Shown: positions 31,373 to 44,562, numbered from the stretch's first letter. The stretch is 46,273 bases of DNA from Alcanivorax hongdengensis A-11-3 (GCF_000300995.1 NZ_AMRJ01000025.1:1-46273), one strand, 5' to 3'. Program-made: numbers and translations. Notes: generated from the letters alone by a model not told the origin.

Positions 31373-32699
31373 GTTGCTCGGCTCCGGCAATCTGTTGTTG
31401 CCACTGCTGGGCATTCTTGAGCAGCAGGGCTTCGTTAAGGGTAGTGAGCTGGCGGTTGGCCAGCAGGCAGCGGCCGGCCACCCAGCTGTGGGTGACCTGG
31501 TCGCGGCTGGCGGCATAGACCAGCTGGGCCACCGGATCATAGACCGGCTGGGTTTCGATGCGGTTCAGATCCACTGCCACCATATCTGCCTGTTTGCCAA
31601 TTTCCAGTGAACCGATCTCGCTGTCGCGGCCCAGGGCCACGGCACCATTGAGGGTGGCCATTTTCAGCACCTCGGCGGCGGGCAGGGCATCTGCCTGCAG
31701 GCTCACGCCCTTGGCCAAGAAAGCGGCGGTGCGCGCCTCGCCGATCATGTCCAGGTCGTTGTTGCTGGCGGCGCCGTCCGTGCCCAGTGCCACATTGACG
31801 CCGGCCTGACGCAGTTTCTCGATGGGCGCAAAGCCGCTGGCCAGTTTCAGGTTGGACTCCGGGCAGTGCACTACCTGGGTGCCGGTCTCGGCCACCAGGG
31901 CGATTTCGTCGTCGGTGAGCTGGGTCATGTGTACCGCCAGCAGTCGCGGGCTCAGCAGGCCCAGCTCTTTCAGCCGGGTGAGCGGTCGCTCGCCGGTGTT
32001 GCCCACCGCCATCTGGATTTCGCCGGCGGTTTCATGCACGTGCATCATCACCGGCACGTCCAGTTCTTCGGCCAGCGTCAGCACCTTTTCCAGCGGCTCG
32101 TCGGACACCGTGTAGGGCGCATGGGGGCCAAAGCCGATCTGGATGCGTGGCTCGTGGCGCCACTGGTCCATGGCATCGGTGGCCAGGCGCAGATAATCCT
32201 CCGGCCCGCCGCCCATGGGCGTGGGGAAATCCAGCACCGGGCAGAACAGGCTGGCGCGCAGGCCCGCCTCCACCGTGGCCCTGGCGGCGCTGGCCGGGAA
32301 GAAATACATGTCGGCGAAGGTGGTGGTGCCGGAGCGGATCATCTCCGCTGCTGCCAGCAAGGTGCCGTCGTAGACAAAGCTGTCGCTGACAAACTGACCT
32401 TCCGCCGGCCAGATGTGCTTTTCCAGCCAGGTCATCAGCGGCAGGTCATCGGCAATGCCGCGCAGCAGGTTCATGGCCGCATGGGTGTGGGCATTGACCA
32501 GACCGGGGATCAGCAGATGGCTGTCCAGGGTCTGCGGGTCATCCGCCTGCCACTTTTCCCGCGCCAGCGGCGTGGGCAGGATATCGGCAATCCGGCCGTC
32601 GATGACGACCAGGGAATGATTCTCCAGAACGCCGCTATCCGGGGTGACCGGGGCGATCCAGCGGGCGTGGACGATCAGGTCAGCCTGATTGTCGCTCAT
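31365..32699 (-). CDS. mtaD: TRZ/ATZ-type amidohydrolase, MTA/SAH deaminase-like
   Basis: A 444-residue metal-dependent deaminase of the amidohydrolase superfamily. The metal ligands are visible: HTH in [13 protein letters not shown], the middle His in MHVHETAGE, and the Asp in [24 protein letters not shown] is also typical of this group. Members deaminate 5'-methylthioadenosine and S-adenosylhomocysteine, and in Pseudomonas this gene starts the block that continues with ubiG. A guanine or other deaminase activity cannot be excluded, and the symbol is by analogy. ATG 32699 with AAGGAGCTG just upstream is clearly the start; the longer frame runs into the gyrA promoter region. The stop overlaps the ubiG start. 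Confidence 0.85.
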   Translation of the reverse strand: MSDNQADLIVHARWIAPVTPDSGVLENHSLVVIDGRIADILPTPLAREKWQADDPQTLDSHLLIPGLVNAHTHAAMNLLRGIADDLPLMTWLEKHIWPAEGQFVSDSFVYDGTLLAAAEMIRSGTTTFADMYFFPASAARATVEAGLRASLFCPVLDFPTPMGGGPEDYLRLATDAMDQWRHEPRIQIGFGPHAPYTVSDEPLEKVLTLAEELDVPVMMHVHETAGEIQMAVGNTGERPLTRLKELGLLSPRLLAVHMTQLTDDEIALVAETGTQVVHCPESNLKLASGFAPIEKLRQAGVNVALGTDGAASNNDLDMIGEARTAAFLAKGVSLQADALPAAEVLKMATLNGAVALGRDSEIGSLEIGKQADMVAVDLNRIETQPVYDPVAQLVYAASRDQVTHSWVAGRCLLANRQLTTLNEALLLKNAQQWQQQIAGAEQRD

Positions 32700-32837
32700 G
32701 CACAGCTCCTTATGGCCGCGGGGCGGCAGTTGGCACAATTTCGCGCCGCAGTATAGCGCGTCAGGCCCCCGCTTGCCGCCGTTGCCGGGCGGGTTTTGTG
32801 TCTGGCGGCCCCGCTGGCCATCCTGTTGCGTGACTAT

Positions 32838-32867
32838 GGCGCCCAGGGGCGCCAGCTGTGCTATCAT
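32838..32867 (+). promoter_or_regulatory. Candidate gyrA promoter with palindrome
   Basis: In the 255-bp spacer between the amidohydrolase and gyrA genes there is an extended -10, TGC-TATCAT (32859-32867). The short palindrome GGCGCCC-AG-GGGCGCC (32838-32853) covers the place of a -35 box. Supercoiling-sensitive promoters of gyrase genes often lack a good -35, but this assignment is inference. No gene is visible in the spacer. Confidence 0.3.
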
Positions 32868-32954
32868 CCGGGGCTTTTCCGCAAAAGCTTACGGAACCAA
32901 CGGAGTCAGCCTGTGCGCCCCTGACGGGCGGCAGAGGGGATAATAAGGATCGCT

Positions 32955-35726
<2,772 letters not shown>

Positions 35727-35739
35727 CCCTGGTTTTAAA

Positions 35740-35771
35740 GCGTCGGACGTCAGACGTCGGACGTCCGACGC
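35740..35771. repeat. GACGTC-core palindromic repeat, gyrA-serC spacer
   Basis: Perfect 12-bp arms GCGTCGGACGTC (35740-35751) and GACGTCCGACGC (35760-35771) flank an 8-bp spacer with another partial copy, so three GACGTC cores occur in 32 bp. A related, longer array lies at 38026-38100 between pheA and hisC. Confidence 0.8.
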
Positions 35772-35784
35772 AAAAACCATAACC

Positions 35785-35812
35785 CGAGCCCGGTACCACC
35801 GGGCTTCTTTGA
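35785..35812 (+). terminator. Probable terminator or attenuator before serC
   Basis: AGCCCGGT (35787-35794) and ACCGGGCT (35798-35805) form a perfect 8-bp stem followed by TCTTTGATT. The U-run is broken by a C, so termination of the gyrA transcript is probably partial. Confidence 0.6.
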
Positions 35813-35844
35813 TTAAACGGTTTTGTCTGAACGGAGAAAAATTG

Positions 35845-36927
35845 ATGTCCCGCGCCTATAACTTCTGCGCAGGGCCGGCGGCGCTGCCGACGGCGGTTCT
35901 GGAACAGGCTCAGCAGGAAATGCTCGACTATCAGGGTAAAGGCCTGTCGATCATGGAAATGAGCCACCGGGACCAGGTGTTCGTGGAGCTTGCCGCCCGC
36001 GCCGAGCAGGACCTGCGTGACCTGATGGGCATCAGCGACGACTATGCCGTGCTGTTTCTGCAGGGCGGGGCGTCCACCCAGTTCGCCATGGTGCCCATGA
36101 ACCTGCTGGGCGAAGGGCAGAGCGCCGACTACATCAACACCGGGCAATGGTCCAAGAAGGCGATCAAGGAAGCCGGCCGCTACGGGCGTATCAACGTGGC
36201 TGCCAGCAGTGAAGACACTCACTTCACCACCGTCCCGCCCCAGGACACCTGGCAGCGCTCCGACAACGCCGCCTACCTGCATTACTGCCCCAACGAGACC
36301 ATCGGCGGGCTGGAATACAGCTTCATCCCGGAGGTGGGAGACACCCCGCTGGTGGCGGACATGAGCTCCACCATTCTGTCCCGGCCGGTGGATGTGAACC
36401 GCTTCGGCCTGATCTACGCCGGTGCCCAGAAGAACATCGGCCCGGCCGGCCTGACCCTGGTGATCGTGCGCAAGGACCTGCTCGGCCGCGCCGCCGACAG
36501 TGTGCCGGCCATGCTCAACTACCAGATCCATGCCGACAACGACAGCATGTACAACACCCCGCCCACCTATGCCTGGTACCTGGCGGGCCTGGTGTTCCAG
36601 TGGCTCAAGAAGCAGGGCGGCGTGGGGTCCATGGCACAAATCAACCAGCGCAAGGCCGAAAAGCTGTATGGTTTTATTGATAACAGCGATTTCTACAGCA
36701 ACCCGGTGGAAAAAATCAGCCGCAGCTGGATGAACGTGCCCTTTGTGCTGGCCGATGACAGCCTGGACAAGGCCTTCCTGGCCCAGGCGGAGCAGGCTGG
36801 CCTGCTCAACCTGAAGGGCCACCGCAGCGTCGGCGGCATGCGCGCCAGCATCTACAATGCGGTACCGGAAGCGGCGGTGGATGCGCTGATCGCCTTCATG
36901 GCGGACTTCGAAAAACGTAACGGCTGA
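35845..36927 (+). CDS. serC: Phosphoserine aminotransferase
   Basis: A 360-residue PLP enzyme that makes phosphoserine from 3-phosphohydroxypyruvate; it also serves pyridoxal phosphate synthesis in gammaproteobacteria. It starts with the family sequence NFCAGPAALP. LQGGASTQFAMVPMN follows, then DMSSTILSRP before the PLP lysine K196 (AGAQKNIGPAG), and near the end RSVGGMRASIYNA. ATG 35845 has ACGGAG (35831-35836) upstream; the longer open frame reaches back into the repeat and gyrA. It precedes pheA by eight bases, so the two are co-transcribed. Confidence 0.97.
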   Translation: MSRAYNFCAGPAALPTAVLEQAQQEMLDYQGKGLSIMEMSHRDQVFVELAARAEQDLRDLMGISDDYAVLFLQGGASTQFAMVPMNLLGEGQSADYINTGQWSKKAIKEAGRYGRINVAASSEDTHFTTVPPQDTWQRSDNAAYLHYCPNETIGGLEYSFIPEVGDTPLVADMSSTILSRPVDVNRFGLIYAGAQKNIGPAGLTLVIVRKDLLGRAADSVPAMLNYQIHADNDSMYNTPPTYAWYLAGLVFQWLKKQGGVGSMAQINQRKAEKLYGFIDNSDFYSNPVEKISRSWMNVPFVLADDSLDKAFLAQAEQAGLLNLKGHRSVGGMRASIYNAVPEAAVDALIAFMADFEKRNG

Positions 36928-36935
36928 GGGGCACC

Positions 36936-38018
36936 ATGACCGAATCACTGGAAAGCCTGCGCCAGAAGATCGACGCCCTGGACGAAACCCTCCAGGAGCT
37001 GCTCAATCAACGGGCCGCCCTGGCGCACCAGGTGGCGGAAGTGAAACTGGCCACCGACCCGAACCCGGTGTTCTACCGCCCCGAGCGCGAAGCCCAGGTG
37101 CTGCGCCGGGTCAAGGAGCGCAACCAGGGGCCGCTGGACGGCGAGACCATGGCGCGCTTCTTCCGCGAGATCATGAGTGCCTGCCTGGCGCTAGAGCAGC
37201 GCATGAAAGTGGCGTTCCTGGGCCCGGAAGGCACCTTCACCCAGCAGGCCGCCCTCAAGCATTTTGGCCACGCGGTGGAAACCGTGCCACTGGGTGCCAT
37301 TGACGAGGTGTTCCGCGAGGTGGAATCCGGCGCCGCCAATTATGGCGTGGTGCCGGTGGAGAACTCCACCGAAGGGGTGGTCAACCACACCCTGGATACC
37401 TTCATGACCTCGGAGCTGAAGATCTGCGGGGAAGTGGAGTTGCGTATTCACCACCACCTGCTGGCCGGCGAGCACACCCAGCGTGACAAGGTCACCCGGG
37501 TCTACTCCCACCAGCAGACCCTGGCCCAGTGCCGCCAGTGGCTGGATGCCCACATGCCCGGCGTGGAGCGCATCGCCGTCAGCTCCAATGCGGAAGCGGC
37601 CCGGCGGTTGAAAGACGAATGGAATGCCCTGGCCATCGCCGGGGAAATGGCCGAAGAGCTCTACGGCCTGCAGGCGGTGCAGCGCAACATCGAAGACCGC
37701 CCGGACAACACCACGCGCTTTCTGATCATCGGCAAGCAGGACACCCCGGCCTCCGGCAACGACAAGACCAGCCTGATGGTCAGTGGCAAGAACCGCCCGG
37801 GCCTGCTGTTCGAGGTGCTGGCGCCGTTCCGCGACCAGGGTATCAACCTGACCCGCCTGGAATCGCGCCCGTCACGCACCGCCAACTGGAGTTATGTGTT
37901 CTTCGTCGACTGCGAAGGCCACAAGGAAGACGGCAAGCTGGAAACGGTGCTGGAAACCCTGGAAAACGCCGGTAACAGCATCAAGCTGCTGGGGTCCTAC
38001 CCCAAGGCTGTTCTATAA
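36936..38018 (+). CDS. pheA: Bifunctional chorismate mutase / prephenate dehydratase
   Basis: A 360-residue P-protein for phenylalanine synthesis. The AroQ chorismate mutase domain fills residues 1-85 (LRQKIDALDETLQELLNQRA). The prephenate dehydratase domain starts at VAFLGPEGTFT and holds VVPVENSTEG and the catalytic Thr in DNTTRFLIIG. The C-terminal ACT domain has the phenylalanine-binding TRLESRPSR, so feedback inhibition by phenylalanine is expected. Length agrees with the Pseudomonas protein. It follows serC by eight bases and precedes a palindromic repeat array and hisC. Confidence 0.97.
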   Translation: MTESLESLRQKIDALDETLQELLNQRAALAHQVAEVKLATDPNPVFYRPEREAQVLRRVKERNQGPLDGETMARFFREIMSACLALEQRMKVAFLGPEGTFTQQAALKHFGHAVETVPLGAIDEVFREVESGAANYGVVPVENSTEGVVNHTLDTFMTSELKICGEVELRIHHHLLAGEHTQRDKVTRVYSHQQTLAQCRQWLDAHMPGVERIAVSSNAEAARRLKDEWNALAIAGEMAEELYGLQAVQRNIEDRPDNTTRFLIIGKQDTPASGNDKTSLMVSGKNRPGLLFEVLAPFRDQGINLTRLESRPSRTANWSYVFFVDCEGHKEDGKLETVLETLENAGNSIKLLGSYPKAVL

Positions 38019-38025
38019 AATCCAG

Positions 38026-38100
38026 GTCTGACGTCGGAGGTCTGACGTCGGACGCGTTGCGGTTTCTGCGTCAGACGTCCGACTTCAGACGTCTGACCTC
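38026..38100. repeat. GACGTC-core repeat array, pheA-hisC spacer
   Basis: The segment GGTCTGACGTCGGA occurs twice in direct order (from about 38026), followed by a roughly inverted half with CAGACGTCCGACTTCAGACG. Four GACGTC cores lie in 75 bp, and the whole can fold into a long imperfect hairpin. It shares its unit with 35740-35771. Confidence 0.8.
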
Positions 38101-38156
38101 GATCAGATAACCCCGGTGGCCAGGGTTGGCAACCCGGGGCAAAGGGAGCTCACACC

Positions 38157-39263
38157 ATGACCTGCGACTACATCAAACTGGCCAACGACGGCATTCAGCA
38201 GCTCAAGCCCTATGAGCCGGGCAAACCCATCGACGAGCTGGAGCGTGAGCTTGGCCTCACCGATATCGTCAAGCTGGCCAGCAACGAAAACCCGCTGGGG
38301 CCCAGCCACAAGGCGCTGGACGTGCTGCGCCACGGCCTCGGCGACCTGCACCTGTACCCGGATGGCGCCGGTTTCGGGCTGAAGGCGGCGCTGGCGGACA
38401 GCCTCAATGTGGCCACCGACCAGCTGACGCTGGGCAATGGCTCCAACGATATTCTCGACCTGGTGGCACGGGCCTACCTGCAACCCGGCGACGAAGCCAT
38501 TTTTTCCGAGTACGGCTTTGCCATCTATCCGCTGGTGACCCTGGCCTGCAGCGCCAAACCGGTGATGGTGCCTTCCAACCTCTATGGCCATGATCTGGCG
38601 GCCATGGCGGATGCGGTCACCGACAATACCCGGGTGATCTTCGTGGCCAACCCCAACAACCCCACCGGCACCTGGTTCAATGCCCACGCGCTGGATGAAT
38701 TCCTGTCGCGGGTGCCCGAGCGGGTGATCGTGGTGCTGGACGAGGCCTACTTCGAGTACGTGGAAGAAAGCCACTACCCGAACGGCATTGATCGCCTGCA
38801 AAAATACCCGAATCTGGTGGTCACGCGGACTTTCTCCAAGATCCACGGCCTGGCCGGCCTGCGCGTGGGCTACGGCATCTCCAGCCCGCAGATTGCCGAT
38901 GTGCTCAACCGCATTCGCCAGCCGTTCAACGTCAACACCCTGGCGTTGCGCGCCGCCGAGGCGGCCCTGGGCGACAATGATCACCTGGAAAACTCCCGCA
39001 GCGAGAACACCACCGGCCTGGTGCAGATCGCCGAAGGCCTGGACCAGCTGGGCCTGGAGCAGATTCCCTCGGTGGCCAATTTCATCGCCTTCGACTGCGG
39101 CCGCCCGGCCCAGGGCGTCTATGAGGCCCTGCTGCGCGAAGCGGTGATCGTACGTCCCCTGGGTGGCTACGGCATGCCCAACCATCTGCGCGTCACCGTC
39201 GGCACCAGCCGCGAGAACGAACGCTTCCTGATCGCCCTGAAAAAGGTGCTGGCGGATGGGTAG
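38157..39263 (+). CDS. hisC: Histidinol-phosphate aminotransferase
   Basis: A 368-residue class II-type PLP aminotransferase. LASNENPLGPS near the N-terminus, the NPNNPTGTW loop, VLDEAYFEYV and the PLP lysine K228 in TRTFSKIHGLAGLRVGYG identify the HisC family. It converts imidazole acetol phosphate to histidinol phosphate. In this gene neighbourhood, between pheA and tyrA-aroA, it may also act as an aromatic aminotransferase, as suggested for the Pseudomonas hisC2. ATG 38157 has GGGAG about ten bases upstream. A REP-like pair follows the stop. Confidence 0.95.
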   Translation: MTCDYIKLANDGIQQLKPYEPGKPIDELERELGLTDIVKLASNENPLGPSHKALDVLRHGLGDLHLYPDGAGFGLKAALADSLNVATDQLTLGNGSNDILDLVARAYLQPGDEAIFSEYGFAIYPLVTLACSAKPVMVPSNLYGHDLAAMADAVTDNTRVIFVANPNNPTGTWFNAHALDEFLSRVPERVIVVLDEAYFEYVEESHYPNGIDRLQKYPNLVVTRTFSKIHGLAGLRVGYGISSPQIADVLNRIRQPFNVNTLALRAAEAALGDNDHLENSRSENTTGLVQIAEGLDQLGLEQIPSVANFIAFDCGRPAQGVYEALLREAVIVRPLGGYGMPNHLRVTVGTSRENERFLIALKKVLADG

Positions 39264-39286
39264 CCACAACCCCCGAATGACACTCC

Positions 39287-39370
39287 CCGTAGGAGCGACG
39301 CTAGAGTCGCGAACCTTGCTTGCGATGGACGTTGCCAGAGATCTTCGCGACTCGAGCGTCGCTCCTGCGG
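39287..39370. repeat. REP-like inverted pair
   Basis: CCGTAGGAGCGACGCTAGAG plus TCGCGAA (39287-39313) and its reverse complement (39344-39370) differ at only two of 27 positions and enclose 30 bp. It has the same GTAGGAGC...GCGA pattern as 30561-30628. It lies between hisC and tyrA-aroA. Confidence 0.8.
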
Positions 39371-39397
39371 TAGTGTGGGGGATGGGGGGGCGTCCTT

Positions 39398-41653
39398 ATG
39401 CCTGAACCTCGCTTCAACCGCATCGCCGTCATCGGCCTGGGCCTGATCGGCGGCTCTTTTGCCGCCGCCGCCAAAAAACACAACCTGGCCGCCTCCGTGG
39501 TGGCCGGCTCGCGCTCGGCGCGTACCCTGGAGCAGGGCATTGCCCTGGGCGTGGTCGATGATGGCAGCCAGGATCTGGCAAAAGCCGTGCAGGGCGCTGA
39601 TCTGGTGTTCGTCTCCACGCCGGTGTCCGCCATGGGCGCGGTGCTGGCGGCCCTGCGGCCCGGTCTGGCGCCGGGCGCCATCATTACCGACGGTGGCAGC
39701 GTCAAGGGCCGGGTGATCGATGCCGCCCGCGAGGCCCTGGGCAGCCACGCCTCCCGTTTTGTGCCGGGCCACCCCATTGCCGGCAAGGAAAAGAGCGGTG
39801 TCACCGCCGCCGATGCGGATCTTTATCGCGATCATCGCGTCATTCTGACGCCCACCACAGAAACCGACCCGGCGGCCACCGCCCGGGTGCGGGCCATCTG
39901 GACGGCCATGGGCGCGGAAGTGCTGCAAATGGCGCCGGATTACCACGACCAGGTGCTGGCGGAAACCAGCCACCTGCCGCATCTGCTGGCCTTCTCGCTG
40001 GTGGATACCCTGGCCCGGCAGGGCGACTCCACGGAAATCTTCCGCTATGCTGCCGGCGGTTTTCGGGACTTCACCCGCATCGCCAGCTCCGATCCGGTGA
40101 TGTGGCATGACATCTTCCGCGAAAACAAGGCCGCGCTGCTGCAGGCTCTGGGGCTGTTCAGCGACGGTATCGAACGCTTCCGCCAGGCGGTAGAGCAAGA
40201 GGATTCCGATGCCCTGATGGGCATCATGACCCGCGCCAACACGGCACGGGCGCATTTTTTGGCCATGAACGGGCGCACCTCCTATACCCGCGCCCAACAT
40301 TCAGGTGACGACACAATCATGACAGACAGCGCCATTCACAAGGGCAATGCCAACCCCACCTACACCGTGGCGCCGGGTGGCCAGCTGGCCGGTCGGCTGC
40401 GGGTGCCCGGCGACAAATCCATGTCCCACCGTTCCATCATGCTCGGCTCCCTGGCCGAGGGCGTGACCCGGGTGGAAGGTTTTCTGGAAGGGGAAGATGC
40501 CCTGGCGACGCTGCAGGCGTTCCGCGACATGGGCGTGGTCATCGAGGGCCCGCACAATGGCCAGGTGACCATCCACGGCGTTGGCCTGCATGGCCTCAAG
40601 GCGCCGGGCAAACCGCTCTACATGGGCAACTCCGGCACCTCCATGCGCCTGCTCACCGGCCTGCTGGCCGGCCAGGCCTTTGATGTGGAGCTCACCGGCG
40701 ACGCCTCCCTGTCCAAACGTCCCATGGAGCGGGTGGCCAAGCCCCTGCGCGACATGGGCGCCCAGATCACCACCGGCAACGAAGGCCGCCCGCCGGTGCG
40801 TATCCGCGGTGGCCAGTCGCTCAAGGGCATTCACTATGATCTGCCGATGGCCTCCGCCCAGGTGAAATCCGCGGTGCTGCTGGCCGGGCTCTATGCCGAT
40901 GGCGAGACCTCGGTCACCGAACCGGCGCCCACCCGTGACCATACCGAACGCATGCTGGGCGGTTTCGGCTATTCGGTGCGCCGTGACGGCGCCACCAGTG
41001 CCGTGACCGGCGGCGGTACCCTCACCGCCGGCAAACTGGAAGTGCCGGCGGATATCTCCTCGGCGGCCTTCTTTCTGGTGGGGGCGTCCATTGCCCCCGG
41101 CAGCGAGGTGACCCTGCCGCACGTGGGCATCAACCCCACCCGCACCGGCGTGATCGACATTCTCAAGCTGATGGGCGCCGATATTCGCCTGGAAAATCAG
41201 CGTGATGCCGGTGGCGAGCCGGTGGCGGACATCGTCGTGAAAGCGGCGCCACTGAAGGGTATCGAGATTCCCGAGTCGCTGGTGCCGCTGGCCATCGACG
41301 AGTTTCCGGCCATTTTCATCGCCGCCGCCTGTGCCGAAGGTGACACCGTGCTGCGTGGCGCCGAAGAGCTGCGTGTGAAGGAATCCGACCGCATCCAGGT
41401 CATGGCCGACGGCCTGGCGGCCCTGGGCGTGGACCACGAAGTGTTCGAGGACGGTATCCGCATCACCGGCGGCGAATTCGGCGGTGGCGAGATCCAGTCC
41501 CACGGCGATCACCGCATCGCCATGAGCTTTGCCATGGCCGCCCTGCGTGCCAAAGGCCCCATCATCATTCACGACTGCGCCAACGTGGCCACCAGCTTCC
41601 CCGGCTTTGCCGGCCTGGCGACCCATGCCGGCCTGAACCTGGAGGAAGCATGA
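39398..41653 (+). CDS. tyrA-aroA: Bifunctional prephenate dehydrogenase / EPSP synthase (TyrA-AroA fusion)
   Basis: A 751-residue fusion protein. Residues 1 to about 300 are prephenate dehydrogenase: Rossmann motif [25 protein letters not shown], and [12 protein letters not shown] with the active His region. From about residue 320 the protein is EPSP synthase: [20 protein letters not shown] with the catalytic Lys, [23 protein letters not shown], and [14 protein letters not shown]. It therefore makes the last committed steps of shikimate and tyrosine synthesis in one chain. The internal ATG at 40319 (residue 308) sits at the domain joint, where a separate aroA might once have started. The fusion is typical of pseudomonads and allies. 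The stop overlaps cmk (ATGA). Confidence 0.95.
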   Translation: MPEPRFNRIAVIGLGLIGGSFAAAAKKHNLAASVVAGSRSARTLEQGIALGVVDDGSQDLAKAVQGADLVFVSTPVSAMGAVLAALRPGLAPGAIITDGGSVKGRVIDAAREALGSHASRFVPGHPIAGKEKSGVTAADADLYRDHRVILTPTTETDPAATARVRAIWTAMGAEVLQMAPDYHDQVLAETSHLPHLLAFSLVDTLARQGDSTEIFRYAAGGFRDFTRIASSDPVMWHDIFRENKAALLQALGLFSDGIERFRQAVEQEDSDALMGIMTRANTARAHFLAMNGRTSYTRAQHSGDDTIMTDSAIHKGNANPTYTVAPGGQLAGRLRVPGDKSMSHRSIMLGSLAEGVTRVEGFLEGEDALATLQAFRDMGVVIEGPHNGQVTIHGVGLHGLKAPGKPLYMGNSGTSMRLLTGLLAGQAFDVELTGDASLSKRPMERVAKPLRDMGAQITTGNEGRPPVRIRGGQSLKGIHYDLPMASAQVKSAVLLAGLYADGETSVTEPAPTRDHTERMLGGFGYSVRRDGATSAVTGGGTLTAGKLEVPADISSAAFFLVGASIAPGSEVTLPHVGINPTRTGVIDILKLMGADIRLENQRDAGGEPVADIVVKAAPLKGIEIPESLVPLAIDEFPAIFIAAACAEGDTVLRGAEELRVKESDRIQVMADGLAALGVDHEVFEDGIRITGGEFGGGEIQSHGDHRIAMSFAMAALRAKGPIIIHDCANVATSFPGFAGLATHAGLNLEEA

Positions 41654-42327
41654 GCGAAACCGCCGTTCTGACCATCGACGGGCCGGTTTCCTCCGGTAAA
41701 GGTACCGTGGCGCGTTTGGTGGCGACCCGCATGGGTTGGCACCTGCTGGATTCCGGCGCGCTTTACCGCGTGCTGGGTTATCACGCGCGAAATCAAGGGG
41801 TTGCGCTGGATGACGAGGCAAAGCTGGTGGCCCTGGCCCGGGCCCTGCCGGTGCGTTTCGTGGAGCAGCAGGGCGATACCGCCGTGATTCTCAACGGCGA
41901 GGATGTGTCCAACATCATCCGTCAGGAAAGCGTCGGTGAGCTGGCCAGCCAGGTGGCGGTATTGCAGCCGGTGCGCGATGCCCTGCTGGCCCGCCAGCGG
42001 GCCTTTGCCGAGGCCCCCGGGCTGGTCGCCGACGGCCGTGACATGGGCACCGTGGTATTCACCGACGCCCCCCTCAAGATTTACCTGACCGCCAGCGCTG
42101 AAGAGCGCGCCAGACGGCGCTTTGAGCAGTTGAAGCAAAAGGGCTTTGGTGCTACCCTCGCGACCCTCGTCGAGGACATCCGCACCCGGGATGACCGTGA
42201 CATGAACCGTGATGTGGCGCCGCTGCGCCCGGCAGACGATGCCGTGGTGATCGACTCCACGACCCTGACGGTTGATGACGTGGTTGACCGGATTCTTGAT
42301 GAGGCCGCCGCTCGCCAACTGGCCTGA
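41650..42327 (+). CDS. cmk: Cytidylate kinase
   Basis: A 225-residue (d)CMP kinase. The P-loop [10 protein letters not shown] near residue 11, the DSGALYR nucleotide-binding stretch, [20 protein letters not shown], and the lid region [11 protein letters not shown] with a long insert typical of bacterial CMP kinases are all present. The start ATG 41650 overlaps the tyrA-aroA stop. The gene precedes rpsA, as in E. coli and Pseudomonas, with 144 bp between. Confidence 0.96.
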   Translation: MSETAVLTIDGPVSSGKGTVARLVATRMGWHLLDSGALYRVLGYHARNQGVALDDEAKLVALARALPVRFVEQQGDTAVILNGEDVSNIIRQESVGELASQVAVLQPVRDALLARQRAFAEAPGLVADGRDMGTVVFTDAPLKIYLTASAEERARRRFEQLKQKGFGATLATLVEDIRTRDDRDMNRDVAPLRPADDAVVIDSTTLTVDDVVDRILDEAAARQLA

Positions 42328-42471
42328 CGGTGGCACACACCATCTGATTGATTCTGTGTAAAAGCGGCCGATCTGCTCAACCCTGAAAAAGTAAGCCAGC
42401 TGGGGGAGGGCGGGTCTCATTTTTTGACTAACCCATGTCTGCTGGTTGGCATGTGAAAACCCGAGTGAATT
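42328..42471 (+). promoter_or_regulatory. rpsA leader region
   Basis: 144 bp without a gene. A TTGACT hexamer (42424-42429) could be a -35 box, but the best -10 (TGGCAT, 42447-42452) is poor. The start codon has only a GAGTGA as ribosome site. In E. coli the rpsA leader lacks a strong Shine-Dalgarno and is regulated by S1 itself; the same may hold here, which is inference. Confidence 0.3.
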
Positions 42472-44154
42472 ATGACTGAATCTTTTGCTGATCTTTTTGA
42501 AGAAAGCCTCAAGGACCTGGACGTTGCCCGTGGGTCCATCATCAAGGGCACCATCGTTGCCATCGACAGCGACTGGGTAACCGTTAACGCGGGCCTGAAG
42601 TCCGAAGGCATCATTGCCCGTGACGAATTCATCAACGAGGCAGGTGAACTGGAAATCGCCGAAGGCGATGAAGTGGATGTAGCCGTAGACGCCATCGACG
42701 ATGGCATGGGCTTCACTCGCCTGTCCCGTGAAAAAGCCAAGCGCGCCGAAGTCTGGGGTGAGCTGGAAGAAGCTTTCGACAAAGACGAGATCGTGAAAGG
42801 TCAGATTTCCGGCAAGGTGAAGGGTGGCTTCACTGTCGATATCGGTCCGATCCGTGCGTTCCTGCCGGGCTCCCTGGTAGACATCCGTCCGGTGCGCGAC
42901 GTCGCTCACCTGGAAGGCAAGGACCTGGACTTCAAGGTCATCAAACTCGATCCCAAGCGCAACAACGTGGTGGTTTCCCGTCGTGCGGTGATGGAAGCCG
43001 AGCACAGCGCCGAGCGTGAGCAGCTGCTCGAATCCCTGCAGGAAGGCATGGAAGTCAAGGGTATCGTGAAGAACCTGACCGACTACGGTGCCTTCGTGGA
43101 CCTGGGCGGCATCGACGGCCTGCTGCACATCACCGACATGGCCTGGAAGCGCATCAAGCATCCGAGCGAAATCGTCGAAGTGGGCCAGGAAATCGACGTC
43201 AAGGTTCTCAAGTTCGACCGCGAGAAAATGCGTGTTTCCCTGGGTCTCAAGCAACTGGGCGAAGATCCGTGGCACGACATCGTGGGCAAATACCCGGAAG
43301 GTGCCCGCGTGAAAGCCAAGGTCACCAACCTGACCGACTACGGCTGTTTCGCCGAGATCGAAGAAGGTGTGGAAGGCCTGGTTCACGTTTCCGAAATGGA
43401 CTGGACCAACAAGAACATCCACCCGTCCAAGGTTGTAGAGATCGGCGACGAAGTGGAAGTGATGATCCTGGACATCGACGAAGACCGTCGTCGTATCTCC
43501 CTGGGCATCAAGCAGTGCATGGCCAACCCGTGGGATGCCTTCGAGCAGAAATACCAGAAAGGCGACCGTATTTCCGGCAAGATCAAGTCCATCACTGACT
43601 TCGGTATCTTCATTGGCCTGGAAGGCGGTATCGACGGTCTGGTGCACCTGTCCGACATCTCCTGGGAAGAGCAGGGCGAAGATGCCGTGCGCAACTTCAA
43701 CAAGGGCGACGAGCTGGAAACCGTGGTTCTCTCCATCGATGCAGAGCGCGAGAGAATTTCCTTGGGTATCAAGCAGTTGACAGATGATCCGTTTGCTCAG
43801 TATGTTGCAGCTAACGACAAGGGCACTATCGTCAAGGGTGTGGTGAAGGCGGTTGACGCCAAAGCAGCCACCATCGAGCTGGCCGAGAACGTGGAAGGCA
43901 CCCTGCGTGCCAGCGAAATCAGCCGTGATCGGGTGAACGATGCGTCCGAGGTTCTGAAGGAAGGTGACGAGGTGGAAGCCAAGATCACCAACATTGACCG
44001 CAAGAACCGCGTACTGAGTCTGTCCATCAAGGCGAAGGATCAGGCCGAAGAGCGCGAAGCGCTGGACAGCCTGCAGGATCAGCAAGACGCCAATGCACCG
44101 AAAACCATTGGTGACCTGATCAAGCAGCAGATGGAAAACAGTAACGAGTCATAA
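42472..44154 (+). CDS. rpsA: 30S ribosomal protein S1
   Basis: A 560-residue protein with six S1/OB-fold RNA-binding repeats (about residues 20-85, 105-170, 190-258, 275-345, 362-432, 449-518). Repeats 3 to 5 have the usual [20 protein letters not shown] type core. Length agrees with E. coli S1 (557). The protein binds mRNA at the 30S subunit and is needed to start translation on weak ribosome sites. The order cmk-rpsA-ihfB is conserved. A stem-loop in the following spacer may set the ihfB level. Confidence 0.98.
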   Translation: MTESFADLFEESLKDLDVARGSIIKGTIVAIDSDWVTVNAGLKSEGIIARDEFINEAGELEIAEGDEVDVAVDAIDDGMGFTRLSREKAKRAEVWGELEEAFDKDEIVKGQISGKVKGGFTVDIGPIRAFLPGSLVDIRPVRDVAHLEGKDLDFKVIKLDPKRNNVVVSRRAVMEAEHSAEREQLLESLQEGMEVKGIVKNLTDYGAFVDLGGIDGLLHITDMAWKRIKHPSEIVEVGQEIDVKVLKFDREKMRVSLGLKQLGEDPWHDIVGKYPEGARVKAKVTNLTDYGCFAEIEEGVEGLVHVSEMDWTNKNIHPSKVVEIGDEVEVMILDIDEDRRRISLGIKQCMANPWDAFEQKYQKGDRISGKIKSITDFGIFIGLEGGIDGLVHLSDISWEEQGEDAVRNFNKGDELETVVLSIDAERERISLGIKQLTDDPFAQYVAANDKGTIVKGVVKAVDAKAATIELAENVEGTLRASEISRDRVNDASEVLKEGDEVEAKITNIDRKNRVLSLSIKAKDQAEEREALDSLQDQQDANAPKTIGDLIKQQMENSNES

Positions 44155-44167
44155 ACGGCTCCTCCCG

Positions 44168-44189
44168 GGGGCCGGCGCAAGCCGGCCCC
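44168..44189 (+). terminator. Stem-loop between rpsA and ihfB
   Basis: GGGGCCGGC (44168-44176) and GCCGGCCCC (44181-44189) with a GCAA tetraloop form a very stable hairpin 14 bases after the rpsA stop. No U-run follows, so it may be a partial terminator or an mRNA 3'-end stabiliser. Confidence 0.55.
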
Positions 44190-44220
44190 GCTGGGCAGGG
44201 AGCCCAGGGAGCAAGCTGTA

Positions 44221-44562
44221 ATGGCGTTGACCAAATCTGAACTGATCGATCGTATCGCTACCCGGCAGTCGCAACTGTCGCCCAAGGACGTGGAGCTGGC
44301 GGTAAAAACCCTGATCGAGCAGATGGCCGATTCACTGGCCAACGGGGGCCGCATCGAAATCCGTGGCTTCGGTAGTTTCTCCCTCCATTTCCGCGCCCCG
44401 CGCGTGGGTCGCAATCCCAAGACCGGTGCCAGCGTCGAGCTGCACGGTAAACACGTTCCCCACTTCAAGCCCGGCAAAGAGCTGCGCGAGCGCGTCAACG
44501 AAGCGCTCTATGAAGGCGAGGGTGACGCTGACAACAAGGATACCCGGGTCGAAGCCGGTTGA
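44221..44562 (+). CDS. ihfB: Integration host factor subunit beta
   Basis: A 113-residue DNA-bending protein of the HU/IHF family. It shows [39 protein letters not shown] and the DNA-intercalating arm [13 protein letters not shown], followed by [16 protein letters not shown]. These are the IHF beta rather than HU features. The last 20 residues ([16 protein letters not shown]) extend beyond the E. coli length (94) and are acidic. It follows rpsA, the usual place, and precedes lapA. Confidence 0.96.
   Translation: MALTKSELIDRIATRQSQLSPKDVELAVKTLIEQMADSLANGGRIEIRGFGSFSLHFRAPRVGRNPKTGASVELHGKHVPHFKPGKELRERVNEALYEGEGDADNKDTRVEAG

Noticed and set aside
40319..41653. Separate aroA gene starting at the internal ATG
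   Set aside because: The reading frame is continuous with tyrA, no ribosome site stands before the ATG, and the fusion is known in related genera; it is noted only as a possible old start.
41569..44085. 838-codon open frame opposite cmk and rpsA
   Set aside because: It crosses two real genes and their spacer and has shadow-type composition; codon bias of the sense genes explains it.
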